In this document: positions 50,484 through 58,739 of the stretch, one piece after another
Layout: each line of letters opens with the position of its first letter
Numbering within the stretch: the first letter of the stretch is position 1
NCBI RefSeq assembly: GCF_050587365.1
Contig: NZ_JBOBFV010000003.1
Location: 186,001 to 250,000, forward strand
Length of the DNA: 64,000 nucleotides
Source of the DNA: Plantibacter auratus
Lineage (GTDB): Bacteria; Actinomycetota; Actinomycetes; Actinomycetales; Microbacteriaceae
Direction of reading: 5' to 3'
Notes under the pieces: generated by a model
Seen by the model: only the letters and a program-made list of their open reading frames with translations
Told to the model about the DNA's origin: nothing
The model's database searches: none
Translations under genes and position numbers: made by a program

Positions 50484-51352
50484 GCGGTGGTCCTCTCGCG
50501 GGTGAGTTGGCTGAGACGGCTGATGGCGAGCACGGTGACGGCGATCACGAGGCCCGGGACGACGACGAGCCACGGCGAGGACACGACGTACTGACGACCC
50601 TCGGAGACGAGCAGGCCCCACTCCGGGTCGGGCGGCGGAGCTCCGTACCCGAGGAAGCTGAGCGAGGAGATCCAGATGATCGCGAGGCCGAACTGGAGGG
50701 CCGTGAGCGACAGCACCGCGGAGTACGAGTTCGGGAAGACGTGCTTCGCGAGGACGTACGCCCGCGAACCGCCGAGATGGTGACTCGCCTCGACGAACGG
50801 CAGGTCCTTCACCGTCAGCACCTCGGAGCGCATGATCCTGGTGAACGCCGCGATCGAGGAGATCCCCACGGCGACGGCCGCGTTCAGGGTGCCGAAGCCG
50901 AGCGCCACGACGACGACCATCGCGAGGAGCAGCCCGGGGATCGAGAGCAGCACGTCGACGATCCGGCTGATGACGGCGTCGACGAGACCGCCGAACGACG
51001 CGGTGACGAGCCCGAGGACCGTGCCGGCGCCGAGTCCGATGAGGACGGCGACCGCCGAGCCGAGCAGGGTCCGACCGGTGCCGTGGATCACCCGCGACAG
51101 CAGGTCGCGACCGAGGGAGTCGGTTCCGAACCAGTGCGCGACCGACGGTGCGGCGAGCGCGTTGGCGTCGTCGGGCTCGAGCGGGTCGTACGGTGTGAGG
51201 AGGCCGGGTGCGATCACGGACACGAGGACGAGACCGACGACGATGATCGCCAGGACGTCCGCGAGCCCGAGGCGGCCGAGGAGTCGACGGAACGCGTCCG
51301 GTCCGTCGTCGGCCGCGGTGACGTCGCGGTCCGCTTGGAGTCGGAGGCTCAT
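50480..51352 (-). CDS. ABC transporter permease (DppC type), importer 2
   Basis: A 290-residue permease with an N-terminal helix, HWFGTDSLGRDLLSRVIHG and an EAA-type loop FVEASHHLGGSRAYVLAKHVFPN near residue 187. Six membrane segments are expected. It overlaps both neighbours by four bases. Confidence 0.92.
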   Translation of the reverse strand: MSLRLQADRDVTAADDGPDAFRRLLGRLGLADVLAIIVVGLVLVSVIAPGLLTPYDPLEPDDANALAAPSVAHWFGTDSLGRDLLSRVIHGTGRTLLGSAVAVLIGLGAGTVLGLVTASFGGLVDAVISRIVDVLLSIPGLLLAMVVVVALGFGTLNAAVAVGISSIAAFTRIMRSEVLTVKDLPFVEASHHLGGSRAYVLAKHVFPNSYSAVLSLTALQFGLAIIWISSLSFLGYGAPPPDPEWGLLVSEGRQYVVSSPWLVVVPGLVIAVTVLAISRLSQLTRERTTA

Positions 51353-52440
51353 GCGTCCACGCTCGCTTTCGTCGGGATACCGCCGGGTACCGCCGTCCCC
51401 GTCGCCGCCGCTGTCGCGACAGCGGCCCTGGCGAGGCGGGAGCGTCGTGACCTCCCATGCCCGGGCCGGACGATGCGCGGGTCGAGGACGGGGTAGACGA
51501 GGTCGGTCACGAGGTTGATGCCGACGTAGATGGAGGAGATGAGGATGACGACGGCCAGGATCACCGGGGTGTCCTGATCGCGCACGCTCTCGAAGGTGAT
51601 GAATCCGAGGCCGGTGCGGGTGAACACGGCCTCCACGACGACGGCACCGGCCAGCAACTCTCCGACGACGAGGGCGAGCATCGTGATCGACGGGATCGCA
51701 CCGTTCTTCAGGACGTGGCCGAGGGCGATCCGGACCTCGCTCGTCCCCTTCGCGCGGAGCACGGTGACGAAGGGTTCGTCCGCAGCCTTCCGGAGTCCCT
51801 GGATCAACACCTGCGTCAACGGACCGTTGACGGCGAGCGCCAGGGTCAGCGCCGGGAGCACGTAGGACACGAAGCCCTGATCGCGCACCGACGACACCCA
51901 GCCGAGCTGGAAGGAGAAGATCGCGAGGAGCACGAAGCCGATGAGGAAGCTCGGCGCGGAGATGGAGGCGATGGGCGCCGATGCCGCGATGCTCCTGATC
52001 GCCCTGACGGGGGCGTACACGGCGGTGAGCGCGATCGCGAGCGACAGCACGATCGTCATGACGAACGCCACGCCCGCGAGCACGATCGTGTCCGAGAAGC
52101 CCTGCGCGACGAGGTCCGACACGGCACGACCGCTCACGAGCGAGTAGCCGAGGTCCCCGTGGAGGAGCCGCCCGACCGTCAGCGTGAACTGCTCGAGCGG
52201 CGACAGGTCGAAGTGGTAGTACGCCCGCAGTGCTTCGCCGGCGGACGGGGGCAGTGGGTTGAGCGGGCTCGTCAGCTTGTTCTCGATGGGGTCGCCGGGC
52301 AGGACGAAGAGGGTGAAGAAGACGAGCGTGTAGACGAGCGCGATGACGAGGAGCGCCTGGGCGACGCGCCTGATCACGTAGTCGCGGTACTGCCGGCGTC
52401 GCGTGTCCGCCGCGCTGGCGTTCGGATGCTGGTTGGACAT
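51349..52440 (-). CDS. ABC transporter permease (DppB type), importer 2
   Basis: A 363-residue permease. Start ATG 52440 has AGGAGG seven bases upstream, better than a possible start at 52476, which would lie inside the intergenic hairpin. It has the LFVLPGDPIENKL region typical of OppB-like proteins, the EAA-type loop FVTVLRAKGTSEVRIALGHVLKN near 230 and a basic C-terminal tail. Confidence 0.92.
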   Translation of the reverse strand: MSNQHPNASAADTRRRQYRDYVIRRVAQALLVIALVYTLVFFTLFVLPGDPIENKLTSPLNPLPPSAGEALRAYYHFDLSPLEQFTLTVGRLLHGDLGYSLVSGRAVSDLVAQGFSDTIVLAGVAFVMTIVLSLAIALTAVYAPVRAIRSIAASAPIASISAPSFLIGFVLLAIFSFQLGWVSSVRDQGFVSYVLPALTLALAVNGPLTQVLIQGLRKAADEPFVTVLRAKGTSEVRIALGHVLKNGAIPSITMLALVVGELLAGAVVVEAVFTRTGLGFITFESVRDQDTPVILAVVILISSIYVGINLVTDLVYPVLDPRIVRPGHGRSRRSRLARAAVATAAATGTAVPGGIPTKASVDA

Positions 52441-52475
52441 GTGGGGCCTCCTCTCGGAAGGGACGGGACCGGACA

Positions 52476-52506
52476 CGGGAGGGCCGTCCGATCGACGGCC
52501 CTCCCG
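52476..52506 (-). terminator. 13-bp hairpin between binding protein and permease genes of importer 2
   Basis: CGGGAGGGCCGTC (52476-52488) pairs perfectly with 52494-52506 around CGATC. It lies 5 bases after the binding-protein stop. Such partial terminators or 3'-end stabilisers give more binding protein than permease. Confidence 0.75.
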
Positions 52507-52511
52507 CTCGC

Positions 52512-54134
52512 TCAGTCCTCGATCGAGGTGTTGTAGAACTCCGGCAGGGCGCCGTCGGAGAGGGAGAAGCCCTTCACTCGCTGCTGGGTGACGAACACCT
52601 GGCTGTCGTTGAGGATCGGGACGACGTAGGCCTGGTCGATCAGGTGGTCCTGGATCTGTCCGAGGATCGCCGCACGGGTGTCGTCGTCGGTCGCGGCGTT
52701 CTGCGAGTCGAGCAGCGACTGCAGGGTCGTGTCGGAGCCGGCGAGACCGAGGAGGTCCGAGCCGTCCTTGCTGTAGTACTCGCTGAGGCCCTTCGAGGGG
52801 TCAGGGTGCGGCCAACCGACCCGAAGCGCCCCGACCTCCGGGTCCGCGAACGCGGTCGCCCAGTAGGTGGAGTAGTCGAGCTCGTTGAGCGACAGCTCGA
52901 TCCCGACGTCCTTGAACTGGTTCTGGATCTGCTGGAAGAGGCTCTTCGCCGTGTTGTCGTAGACGTCGATGTAGGTCTTCACCGTGAGCCGCTCGCCGTC
53001 CTTCGTGCGGTAGCCGTCCGCGTCGCGATCGGTCCAGCCGGCGCCGTCGAGGAGGCGGTTCGCCGCATCCGGGTCGTAGGCGAACTTCGCCGATTCGTCG
53101 ACGTAGCCGAAGGTGCCCGGCGACAGGACCGACGTCGCGGGCGTCCAGCTGTCGGTGTACTGCGTCTCGATGATCTGCTCACGGTCGATCGCGTGCAGCA
53201 GCGCCTTGCGGACGTCGACGTCGTCGAGGAACGGCGCCTGGCTGCGGAGGAACCACTGGTTGCTGAGACCGACACCCGTCTTGGACACGATGTCGTAGCC
53301 GGCGTCGACGAGCCCTTGCTCCTCGCTCGGCTGGACGTAGCGGATGACGTCGGCCTCGCCCGACTTCAGGGTGCCGAGCCGGACGCTGTCCTCCTGCACG
53401 GGGATGACCGTGACCGAGGCGAGATGCGCCTCGCCCTGGTTCGGAGAGGACGGCGGGGCCCAGGCGTAGCCCTCACGACGGTCGAGCACGATCTCCTTGC
53501 CGTAGGTCTCGGAGGCGACGACGAAGGGACCGGAGCCGATGAGGTTCACGAACTTCGACTGCTCCTCCTTGCTCGCGTCGATCGTGGCGTCGGCGACGAG
53601 CCCGGATCCCCACCCGGTGAGCACGTTGAGGAAGGGCGCGTACGGCGCGGCGAGGACGACGGTGACGGTGCTGGTCGCGTCGTCCGGCGTCGCGATGAGA
53701 CCGGGCGGGAACTGCGCGTTCGGGGTCGTCCCCTTCGCCTCGTCGCCGGTCGACTGCCAGTTCAGGTTCTTCGCGACGCTCGAGGCGTCGACGGCGGTGC
53801 CGTCGCTGTAGGTGACGCCGTCACGGATCACGAAGGTGTACGTGAGACCGTCGGGGCTGACGGTCCAGGAGTCGGCGATCCACGGTTCGAGTTCGCCCGT
53901 CTCCGCGTTCCGGTAGAGCAGGCGGTCGGTGATGTTCTGCTGGAGCGCACGGGTCTGCCACGTGCCCGCCTCCTGCACCTGCGCCGAGGTGGGGATCTCC
54001 GCGTCGAGGTAGGTGAGGCTGCCACCGTCCGCGTCTGACGAGGCCGACGCCGCCGAGCAGCCGGTCAGCGCGATGCTCACGGCGACGAGGGCTGCGGCGG
54101 CGAGTCGTGCTCGCCGTCTGGTGGTTCGGGTCAT
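52512..54134 (-). CDS. family 5 solute-binding lipoprotein, importer 2
   Basis: A 540-residue binding protein with lipobox IALTGC, acylated Cys26. DGLTYTFVIRDGVTYSDGTAVDA near residue 100 is the family signature. It is only distantly similar to the importer-1 protein, so a different ligand is likely. ATG 54134 has AGGAG eight bases upstream. Context (FMN monooxygenase and amidase upstream) suggests an organosulfur or amide-containing ligand (inference). Confidence 0.92.
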   Translation of the reverse strand: MTRTTRRRARLAAAALVAVSIALTGCSAASASSDADGGSLTYLDAEIPTSAQVQEAGTWQTRALQQNITDRLLYRNAETGELEPWIADSWTVSPDGLTYTFVIRDGVTYSDGTAVDASSVAKNLNWQSTGDEAKGTTPNAQFPPGLIATPDDATSTVTVVLAAPYAPFLNVLTGWGSGLVADATIDASKEEQSKFVNLIGSGPFVVASETYGKEIVLDRREGYAWAPPSSPNQGEAHLASVTVIPVQEDSVRLGTLKSGEADVIRYVQPSEEQGLVDAGYDIVSKTGVGLSNQWFLRSQAPFLDDVDVRKALLHAIDREQIIETQYTDSWTPATSVLSPGTFGYVDESAKFAYDPDAANRLLDGAGWTDRDADGYRTKDGERLTVKTYIDVYDNTAKSLFQQIQNQFKDVGIELSLNELDYSTYWATAFADPEVGALRVGWPHPDPSKGLSEYYSKDGSDLLGLAGSDTTLQSLLDSQNAATDDDTRAAILGQIQDHLIDQAYVVPILNDSQVFVTQQRVKGFSLSDGALPEFYNTSIED

Positions 54135-54154
54135 GACGGGTACTCCTGTGGGTC

Positions 54155-54215
54155 GGGGTGGTCCGGTGCTGTGCCGGTGTGGTTGCCCATCCTGGTCGGC
54201 ACACCGGGCCACCCC
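54155..54215 (-). repeat. imperfect inverted repeat upstream of binding protein 2
   Basis: GGGGTGGTCCGGTG (54155-54168) is complementary to 54202-54215 with one mismatch, and an inner GTGCCG/CGGCAC pair overlaps it. It lies between the monooxygenase stop and the binding-protein start. It could be a terminator or RNA-processing site. Confidence 0.4.
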
Positions 54216-54224
54216 GCCGCTCTG

Positions 54225-55787
54225 TTACGACAGGTTTCCCGCGGGTTCCCTCGATGACGCCGTGTGACCGTCGAGCGCCCTCTCGTGCTGGTCGCCGAGG
54301 TTCCGTCCTCCGCGATATCGTGCGGCCGGGTGGTCGTCGGGGAGCCGGGCCGCCCCGCCCGTCAGGCGCTCGCGGAGCGTCTCCCCCGGTCGATACGCGT
54401 CGCGCAGCCGCCCTCGGCGACGCAGCTCCGGCACGACGAGTTCGACGAAATCGGTGAGCGTGTCGAGGCTGTGGTACTGCCGCAGGTTGATCCCGTCGAT
54501 ACCGACCTCGTCCAACCATCGCTCGATCTCGTCGGCGACGACCTCGGGGGGGCCGACAGCGAAGAAGTCCCGTTCGAGGTCGCTGCCGACCCGCACGATG
54601 AACTCGCCGACGGTGCCGGCCGTCACCTGCGGCGGCAGGGCGTCAGCCGGGACCCCCTCTGCGGCGAGCGCCTCGGCGACGGTCCGGTCCTCCGGGTGCG
54701 CCAGCGGATCGAACGGCAGCCCGGCGTGCACGAACCGGCCGACGATACTCGCATGCTCGCGGTACTGCGCGGCCTTGGCCTCGGCCTCCTCCTGCGTCCG
54801 CGCGACGATGACGGCCGCCTGGACGACGATCTTCAGCGCGGCCCCGTCGCGTCCGTTGTCGGCCGCTGCCGCACGGAACCGCTCCAGGAGGGGGCCTGCA
54901 CCACCTGGACCCCGCACGCCCGTGAACACGGCTTCGGCGTGCCGTCCGGCGAACGCGATGCCGGCCGGTGAGGCGGTCGCGGTGTAGAGCAGCGGTGTCC
55001 GTTGGGCGCTCGGCTCGGACAGGTGCGGTCCGGCGACCTGGAAATAGCGCCCGACGTGATCGATATACCGCACCTTGTCGGGGTCGGAGTAGACGCCGGC
55101 CTCCCGGTCACGGATGACGGCGTCGTCGTCCCAGGAGCCCTCCCAGAGCTTGTAGAGGACGTCCAGGTACTCCTCGGCGATCGCGAACCGTTCGTCGTGC
55201 GGGATCTCCTCGGCGAGGCCGAAGTTCCGTGCGGCGTTCGGCAGGTAGGAGGTGACGATGTTCCACGCGACGCGGCCGTTCGTCAGGTGGTCGAGGGTGC
55301 TCATGCGACGCGCGAAGGCGAACGGCGGCTCGTAGCTCGTCGAGAAGGTGATGCCGAAGCCGAGGTGCTCGGTCACGGCGGCCATCGCGGGGACGACGAG
55401 CAGCGGGTCGTTGTTGGGGATCTGCAGGCCCTCACGCAGGGCGTCGGCCGGGCCGCCGCGGAAGACGTCGTAGGCGCCGACCACGTCCGCGATGAAGATC
55501 GCGTCGAACCCGCCCGCCTCCGCTGTCCGGGCAAGTGTCGTCCAGTACCGGATGTCGGTGTACTGGTCGCGTCGGTTGTCCGGCAGGCGCCAGAGGCCGT
55601 GGGTGATGTGGCTCACGCAGTTCATCTCGAACAGGTTGAGGATGAGCTGCTTGGGGCTGGACCGCGTTGGGCTGGACTGTTCGCTGATGATCGACTCCTC
55701 CGGTGGAGCGGCGATCGGTCCGTCCGGACCGGGCCGCCTCAGCACCCTAGGCGCAGCGGGAGGGACGAGGTCCGGCCGCGGTGTCAC
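54225..55787 (-). CDS. FMN-dependent monooxygenase, NtaA/SnaA/DszA (bacterial luciferase-like) family
   Basis: Up to 520 residues. The TIM-barrel core begins SPKQLILNLFEMNCVSHITHGLWRLP, and shows FDAIFIADVVGAYDVF, ISYEPPF-like STSYEPPFAFARRMSTLDHLTNGRVAWNIVTS and the flavin-phosphate region LLYTATASPAGIAFAGRHAEAVF, all typical of this two-component family, which opens C-S, C-N or similar bonds with FMNH2 supplied by a reductase. No reductase gene adjoins. The start is doubtful: GTG 55787 gives a Pro-rich extension, while a GGAGGAG site precedes an ATC codon at 55688. Confidence 0.88.
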   Translation of the reverse strand: MTPRPDLVPPAAPRVLRRPGPDGPIAAPPEESIISEQSSPTRSSPKQLILNLFEMNCVSHITHGLWRLPDNRRDQYTDIRYWTTLARTAEAGGFDAIFIADVVGAYDVFRGGPADALREGLQIPNNDPLLVVPAMAAVTEHLGFGITFSTSYEPPFAFARRMSTLDHLTNGRVAWNIVTSYLPNAARNFGLAEEIPHDERFAIAEEYLDVLYKLWEGSWDDDAVIRDREAGVYSDPDKVRYIDHVGRYFQVAGPHLSEPSAQRTPLLYTATASPAGIAFAGRHAEAVFTGVRGPGGAGPLLERFRAAAADNGRDGAALKIVVQAAVIVARTQEEAEAKAAQYREHASIVGRFVHAGLPFDPLAHPEDRTVAEALAAEGVPADALPPQVTAGTVGEFIVRVGSDLERDFFAVGPPEVVADEIERWLDEVGIDGINLRQYHSLDTLTDFVELVVPELRRRGRLRDAYRPGETLRERLTGGAARLPDDHPAARYRGGRNLGDQHERALDGHTASSREPAGNLS

Positions 55788-55829
55788 ATCCCGTCATACG
55801 CCACCGGGCGACGCGAGGGCGACGATCGG

Positions 55830-57260
55830 TCAGCGGGCGACGGACGGGACGCGGTCCTGCCAACGCAGTCGCCGCTCCAGTTGCGCACCGAGGGCGAGCA
55901 GGGTGGCCTCGCCTCCGGGACGCCCGATCAGCTGGACGCCCATCGGCAGCCCCTCGGACGTCTCGTGCACCGGGAGCGTGATGGCCGGCAGGCCGGTCGC
56001 GTTCACGAAGGAGGTGTGCGGCGCGTAGCGCACCTGCTGCTCGAAGTTCAGCTCGGGCGAGTCCTGGTCGTACCAGCCGATCGGCCGTGGTGTCTGGGCG
56101 AGCGCCGGCGTGATGATCGCGTCGAACGGCGCGAACTGCGCGAGGACGCTGCGTTCGAACCGGTGGAGACTGGCGAGCGTCTCCATGAGCCGGGTCGCCG
56201 GCAGCGCCCGACCGCGCTCGACGAGGGACCTCGTGATGGGTTCGAGGAGCGCCAGCTCCGCCTCCGAGGACGCCGGGACACCGGCCGCTGAGGCCTGCCA
56301 GATCGTCGTGAAGTCGGTCGGGTACCGTTCGGCGTCGCGAAGGGTGAGCTCCTCCAGGCCGTGCCCCATCGCGGTGAACGCCCGGGTGGCGACGTCGACG
56401 GCGGCGCGGGCCTCCGGGTCCACCGCCAGCTCGAAGGCGCTGTCCCAGGGTGAGCCGTCGAGGACCGCCAACTGGAACCGGCCCTCGCCGCGCACGGCGT
56501 GCCCGAGCAGGGGTCCGTCGTCGGCGTCGGGTGCTCGCAGCGTGAAGTGATGGTCGATGCGTCCGTGCACGCGCTCGATCATCGCGTCGAGCAGGAGCGC
56601 CGCGTCGGCGACGGTCCGGGCGATCGGCCCGGGGACGACGAGGCCGGCGAGGCGGTCGACACCGGAGCCCGCGGGGACGAGCCCCCGCGTGGGCTTCAGG
56701 CCGACGAGCCCGCAGGCGGCCGCCGGGATGCGGACGGAGCCGCCACCGTCGGAGCCGGGGGCGAACGGGAGGAGCCGCGCGGCGACGGCGGCTGCGGCCC
56801 CGCCACTCGACCCCGCCGCTCCGCGGTCGAGGGCCCACGGGTTCCGCGTCGGCACCCCGTCGAGCGGCTCCGTGTAGCCGTAGAGCCCGAACTCCGGGGT
56901 CGCGGTCTTCCCGAGGCTCACCGCTCCGGCCCGGTCGAGGACGCCGACCAGCTCGTCGTCGGTCGTCGCCACGACCTCCGCGGTGAGCCGTGACCCGAAG
57001 CGGACGGGCTGACCGGCACGGGACACGAGGTCCTTGTCGCCGATCGGGAGCCCCCAGAGCGGTGCGGTCCGAGGAAGTGCCTCGACCGCCTCCACGCGTT
57101 CGGCGAGCGATCCGGCGGCGACCGAGGTGAAGGCGCCGATCGCGTCGTCGAGGCGCTCGATGCGGTCGAGGTAGTGCCGGGCGAGCTCCGTCGGTGAGAC
57201 TTCGTCCCGCTGCAACGCCTGCCACTGCTCGAGCGCCGTCAGCTCGTGGAGTTCCGCCAT
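55830..57260 (-). CDS. amidase-signature family hydrolase
   Basis: A 476-residue amidase with the Ser-cisSer-Lys triad: Lys in PIGDKDLVSR near residue 76, cis-Ser and nucleophile in GAAGSSGGAAAAVAA and GSDGGGSVRIPAAACG near 150-185. No signal peptide. Family members hydrolyse small amides, including N-acylated amino acids. It is 42 bases upstream of the monooxygenase and on the same strand, so likely co-transcribed. TAGGCT six bases before the ATG indicates a leaderless mRNA and thus the operon start. Confidence 0.93.
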   Translation of the reverse strand: MAELHELTALEQWQALQRDEVSPTELARHYLDRIERLDDAIGAFTSVAAGSLAERVEAVEALPRTAPLWGLPIGDKDLVSRAGQPVRFGSRLTAEVVATTDDELVGVLDRAGAVSLGKTATPEFGLYGYTEPLDGVPTRNPWALDRGAAGSSGGAAAAVAARLLPFAPGSDGGGSVRIPAAACGLVGLKPTRGLVPAGSGVDRLAGLVVPGPIARTVADAALLLDAMIERVHGRIDHHFTLRAPDADDGPLLGHAVRGEGRFQLAVLDGSPWDSAFELAVDPEARAAVDVATRAFTAMGHGLEELTLRDAERYPTDFTTIWQASAAGVPASSEAELALLEPITRSLVERGRALPATRLMETLASLHRFERSVLAQFAPFDAIITPALAQTPRPIGWYDQDSPELNFEQQVRYAPHTSFVNATGLPAITLPVHETSEGLPMGVQLIGRPGGEATLLALGAQLERRLRWQDRVPSVAR

Positions 57261-57266
57261 GCGACC

Positions 57267-57272
57267 AGCCTA
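57267..57272 (-). promoter_or_regulatory. -10 box of leaderless amidase gene (importer-2 operon promoter)
   Basis: TAGGCT (minus strand), six bases (GGTCGC) before the ATG at 57260. It probably drives amidase, monooxygenase and importer 2. Confidence 0.55.
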
Positions 57273-57306
57273 GAGGCGGCGCTCTCCTGTGGTCCCCGTT
57301 CCCCGG

Positions 57307-57366
57307 CCGTTCCGGTCTCTGGTCCCTGTCCGTTCCGGTCCCTGAGCCTGTCGAAGGGTGTCGACC
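57307..57366. repeat. copy of the CCCTGAGCCTGTCGAAGGG repeat with partial duplication
   Basis: A full copy at 57337-57359 is preceded by a second CCGTTCCGGTC unit. It lies between the GNAT stop and the amidase promoter. Outside it, the 57261-57369 gap holds only the promoter. Confidence 0.75.
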
Positions 57367-57369
57367 GGT

Positions 57370-57951
57370 TCAGCGCTTCAAGGACTTCTGGAGGAGGACC
57401 GTGCCGATCCAGCGGCCGAACTTGAAGCCGACACGGCCCATGCGGCCCACCTCGGTGAACCCGAACTTCTCGTGGAGGGCGATCGACGACTCGGCGCCCT
57501 TGTCGGCGATGACGGCCAGCATCTCCTTGAGCCCGGCGGCCTTCGAGCGCTCGATGAGCTCACCGAGCAGATCGGTGCCGAGGCCCTTGCCGGTCGCCGC
57601 CGCTCCGAGGTAGATCGAGCTCTCCACGGTGAATCGGTAGGCGCGCTTCTGCTTCCACGGCGCGCACAGCGCGTACCCGAGGATCTGTCCGGTCGGGTTG
57701 ACGGCGACGATGAACGGGAGCTGGAGCCGCTGCAGGTAGGCGAACTTGGAGCGCCACTCGGCGAGGGTCATCGCGTCCTCGTCGAAGGTGACCATGCTAT
57801 TGGCGACGTAGTGGTTGTAGATCGCCCGGATGTCGGGCAGGTCGGCCGCAGTGGCGTCGCGCATCGTGAAGGCGAACGGCGTCTCGGGGGTCGGCGGCTT
57901 GCGCAGGTGCGGCGGCAGCCGGCGCCTCGGCTCGTACTCCTCTTCCAGCAT
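57370..57951 (-). CDS. GNAT N-acetyltransferase, phosphinothricin/methionine-sulfoximine acetyltransferase-like
   Basis: A 193-residue protein. After about 30 residues of Arg/Pro-rich N-terminus comes the PAT/YncA-like fold: IRAIYNHYVANSMVTFDE, the acetyl-CoA loop region AAATGKGLGTDLLGELI near residue 130 and GAESSIALHEKFGFTEVG with the family's asparagine-like position. Relatives N-acetylate amino-acid analogues such as phosphinothricin, methionine sulfoximine or methionine sulfone. It is next to the amidase-monooxygenase-importer run on the same strand. TAGGCT six bases before the ATG gives a leaderless start. Confidence 0.88.
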   Translation of the reverse strand: MLEEEYEPRRRLPPHLRKPPTPETPFAFTMRDATAADLPDIRAIYNHYVANSMVTFDEDAMTLAEWRSKFAYLQRLQLPFIVAVNPTGQILGYALCAPWKQKRAYRFTVESSIYLGAAATGKGLGTDLLGELIERSKAAGLKEMLAVIADKGAESSIALHEKFGFTEVGRMGRVGFKFGRWIGTVLLQKSLKR

Positions 57952-57957
57952 CCCCCA

Positions 57958-57963
57958 AGCCTA
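57958..57963 (-). promoter_or_regulatory. -10 box of leaderless GNAT gene
   Basis: TAGGCT (minus strand), then six bases (TGGGGG), then ATG 57951. Confidence 0.55.
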
Positions 57964-58016
57964 ACGAGGGGGTGGGTCGGCGGACAGCCCTTGCGGCCGA
58001 CGCCACGACCCGGTCG

Positions 58017-58736
58017 TCAGTCGAGCGACCAGTCGATCGGGTCCACGCCGCGGGAGACGAGGAAGTCGTTCGTGCGGCTGAACGGCTTCGAGCCGAAGAA
58101 GCCCCGCGAGGCGGAGAGCGGACTCGGGTGCGCCGAGACGATGACGTGGCGGTCGGGGTCGCCCGATGATTCGAGCAGCGGTGCCAGTCGTTCGGCGTCC
58201 TTGCCCCAGAGGATCGACACGAGCGGTGCGGGGCGTGCGGTGAGCGCGCGGATCGCCTGTTCCGTGACCGCCTCCCAGCCGTGTCGGCGGTGCGACCCGG
58301 CGGAACCCGCCTCGACCGTGAGGACGCGGTTGAGGAGCAGCACGCCCTGTCCGGTCCACGAACTGAGATCGCCGTGTTCCGGCGTCGGGACACCGAGGTC
58401 CTCGCGGAGTTCCCGATGGATGTTCGCGAGGCTGCGCGGCACCGGGCGAACCTCCCGGTCCGCGGCGAACGACAGGCCGATCGGATGACCCGGCGTCGGG
58501 TACGGGTCCTGCCCGACGATGAGGACCCGGACCGCGCTGAACGGCGTACGGAAGGCCCGCAGGACGAGCTCGGGTGCCGGCAACCATCGGGCACCGGCCG
58601 CTGTCTGCGCCGCGAGCCAGTGGTCGATCGTCGCGAGGTCGTCCGCGACGGGTGCGAGCGCGCCGGCCCACCCCTCGTCCATCGACCCCGCCGCGGCGAG
58701 CTGTGCCGGGGTGCCGCCGAGGATCCCGTTCGTCAT
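58017..58736 (-). CDS. ung: uracil-DNA glycosylase, family 1
   Basis: A 239-residue repair enzyme that removes uracil from DNA. The water-activating motif is VGQDPYPTPGHP near residue 76, the uracil-binding stretch GVLLLNRVLTV follows, and the minor-groove loop HPSPLSASRGFFG is near 203. It starts three bases after the cyanophycinase-like gene, so both are probably one transcript. Confidence 0.97.
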   Translation of the reverse strand: MTNGILGGTPAQLAAAGSMDEGWAGALAPVADDLATIDHWLAAQTAAGARWLPAPELVLRAFRTPFSAVRVLIVGQDPYPTPGHPIGLSFAADREVRPVPRSLANIHRELREDLGVPTPEHGDLSSWTGQGVLLLNRVLTVEAGSAGSHRRHGWEAVTEQAIRALTARPAPLVSILWGKDAERLAPLLESSGDPDRHVIVSAHPSPLSASRGFFGSKPFSRTNDFLVSRGVDPIDWSLD

Positions 58737-58739
58737 GGA

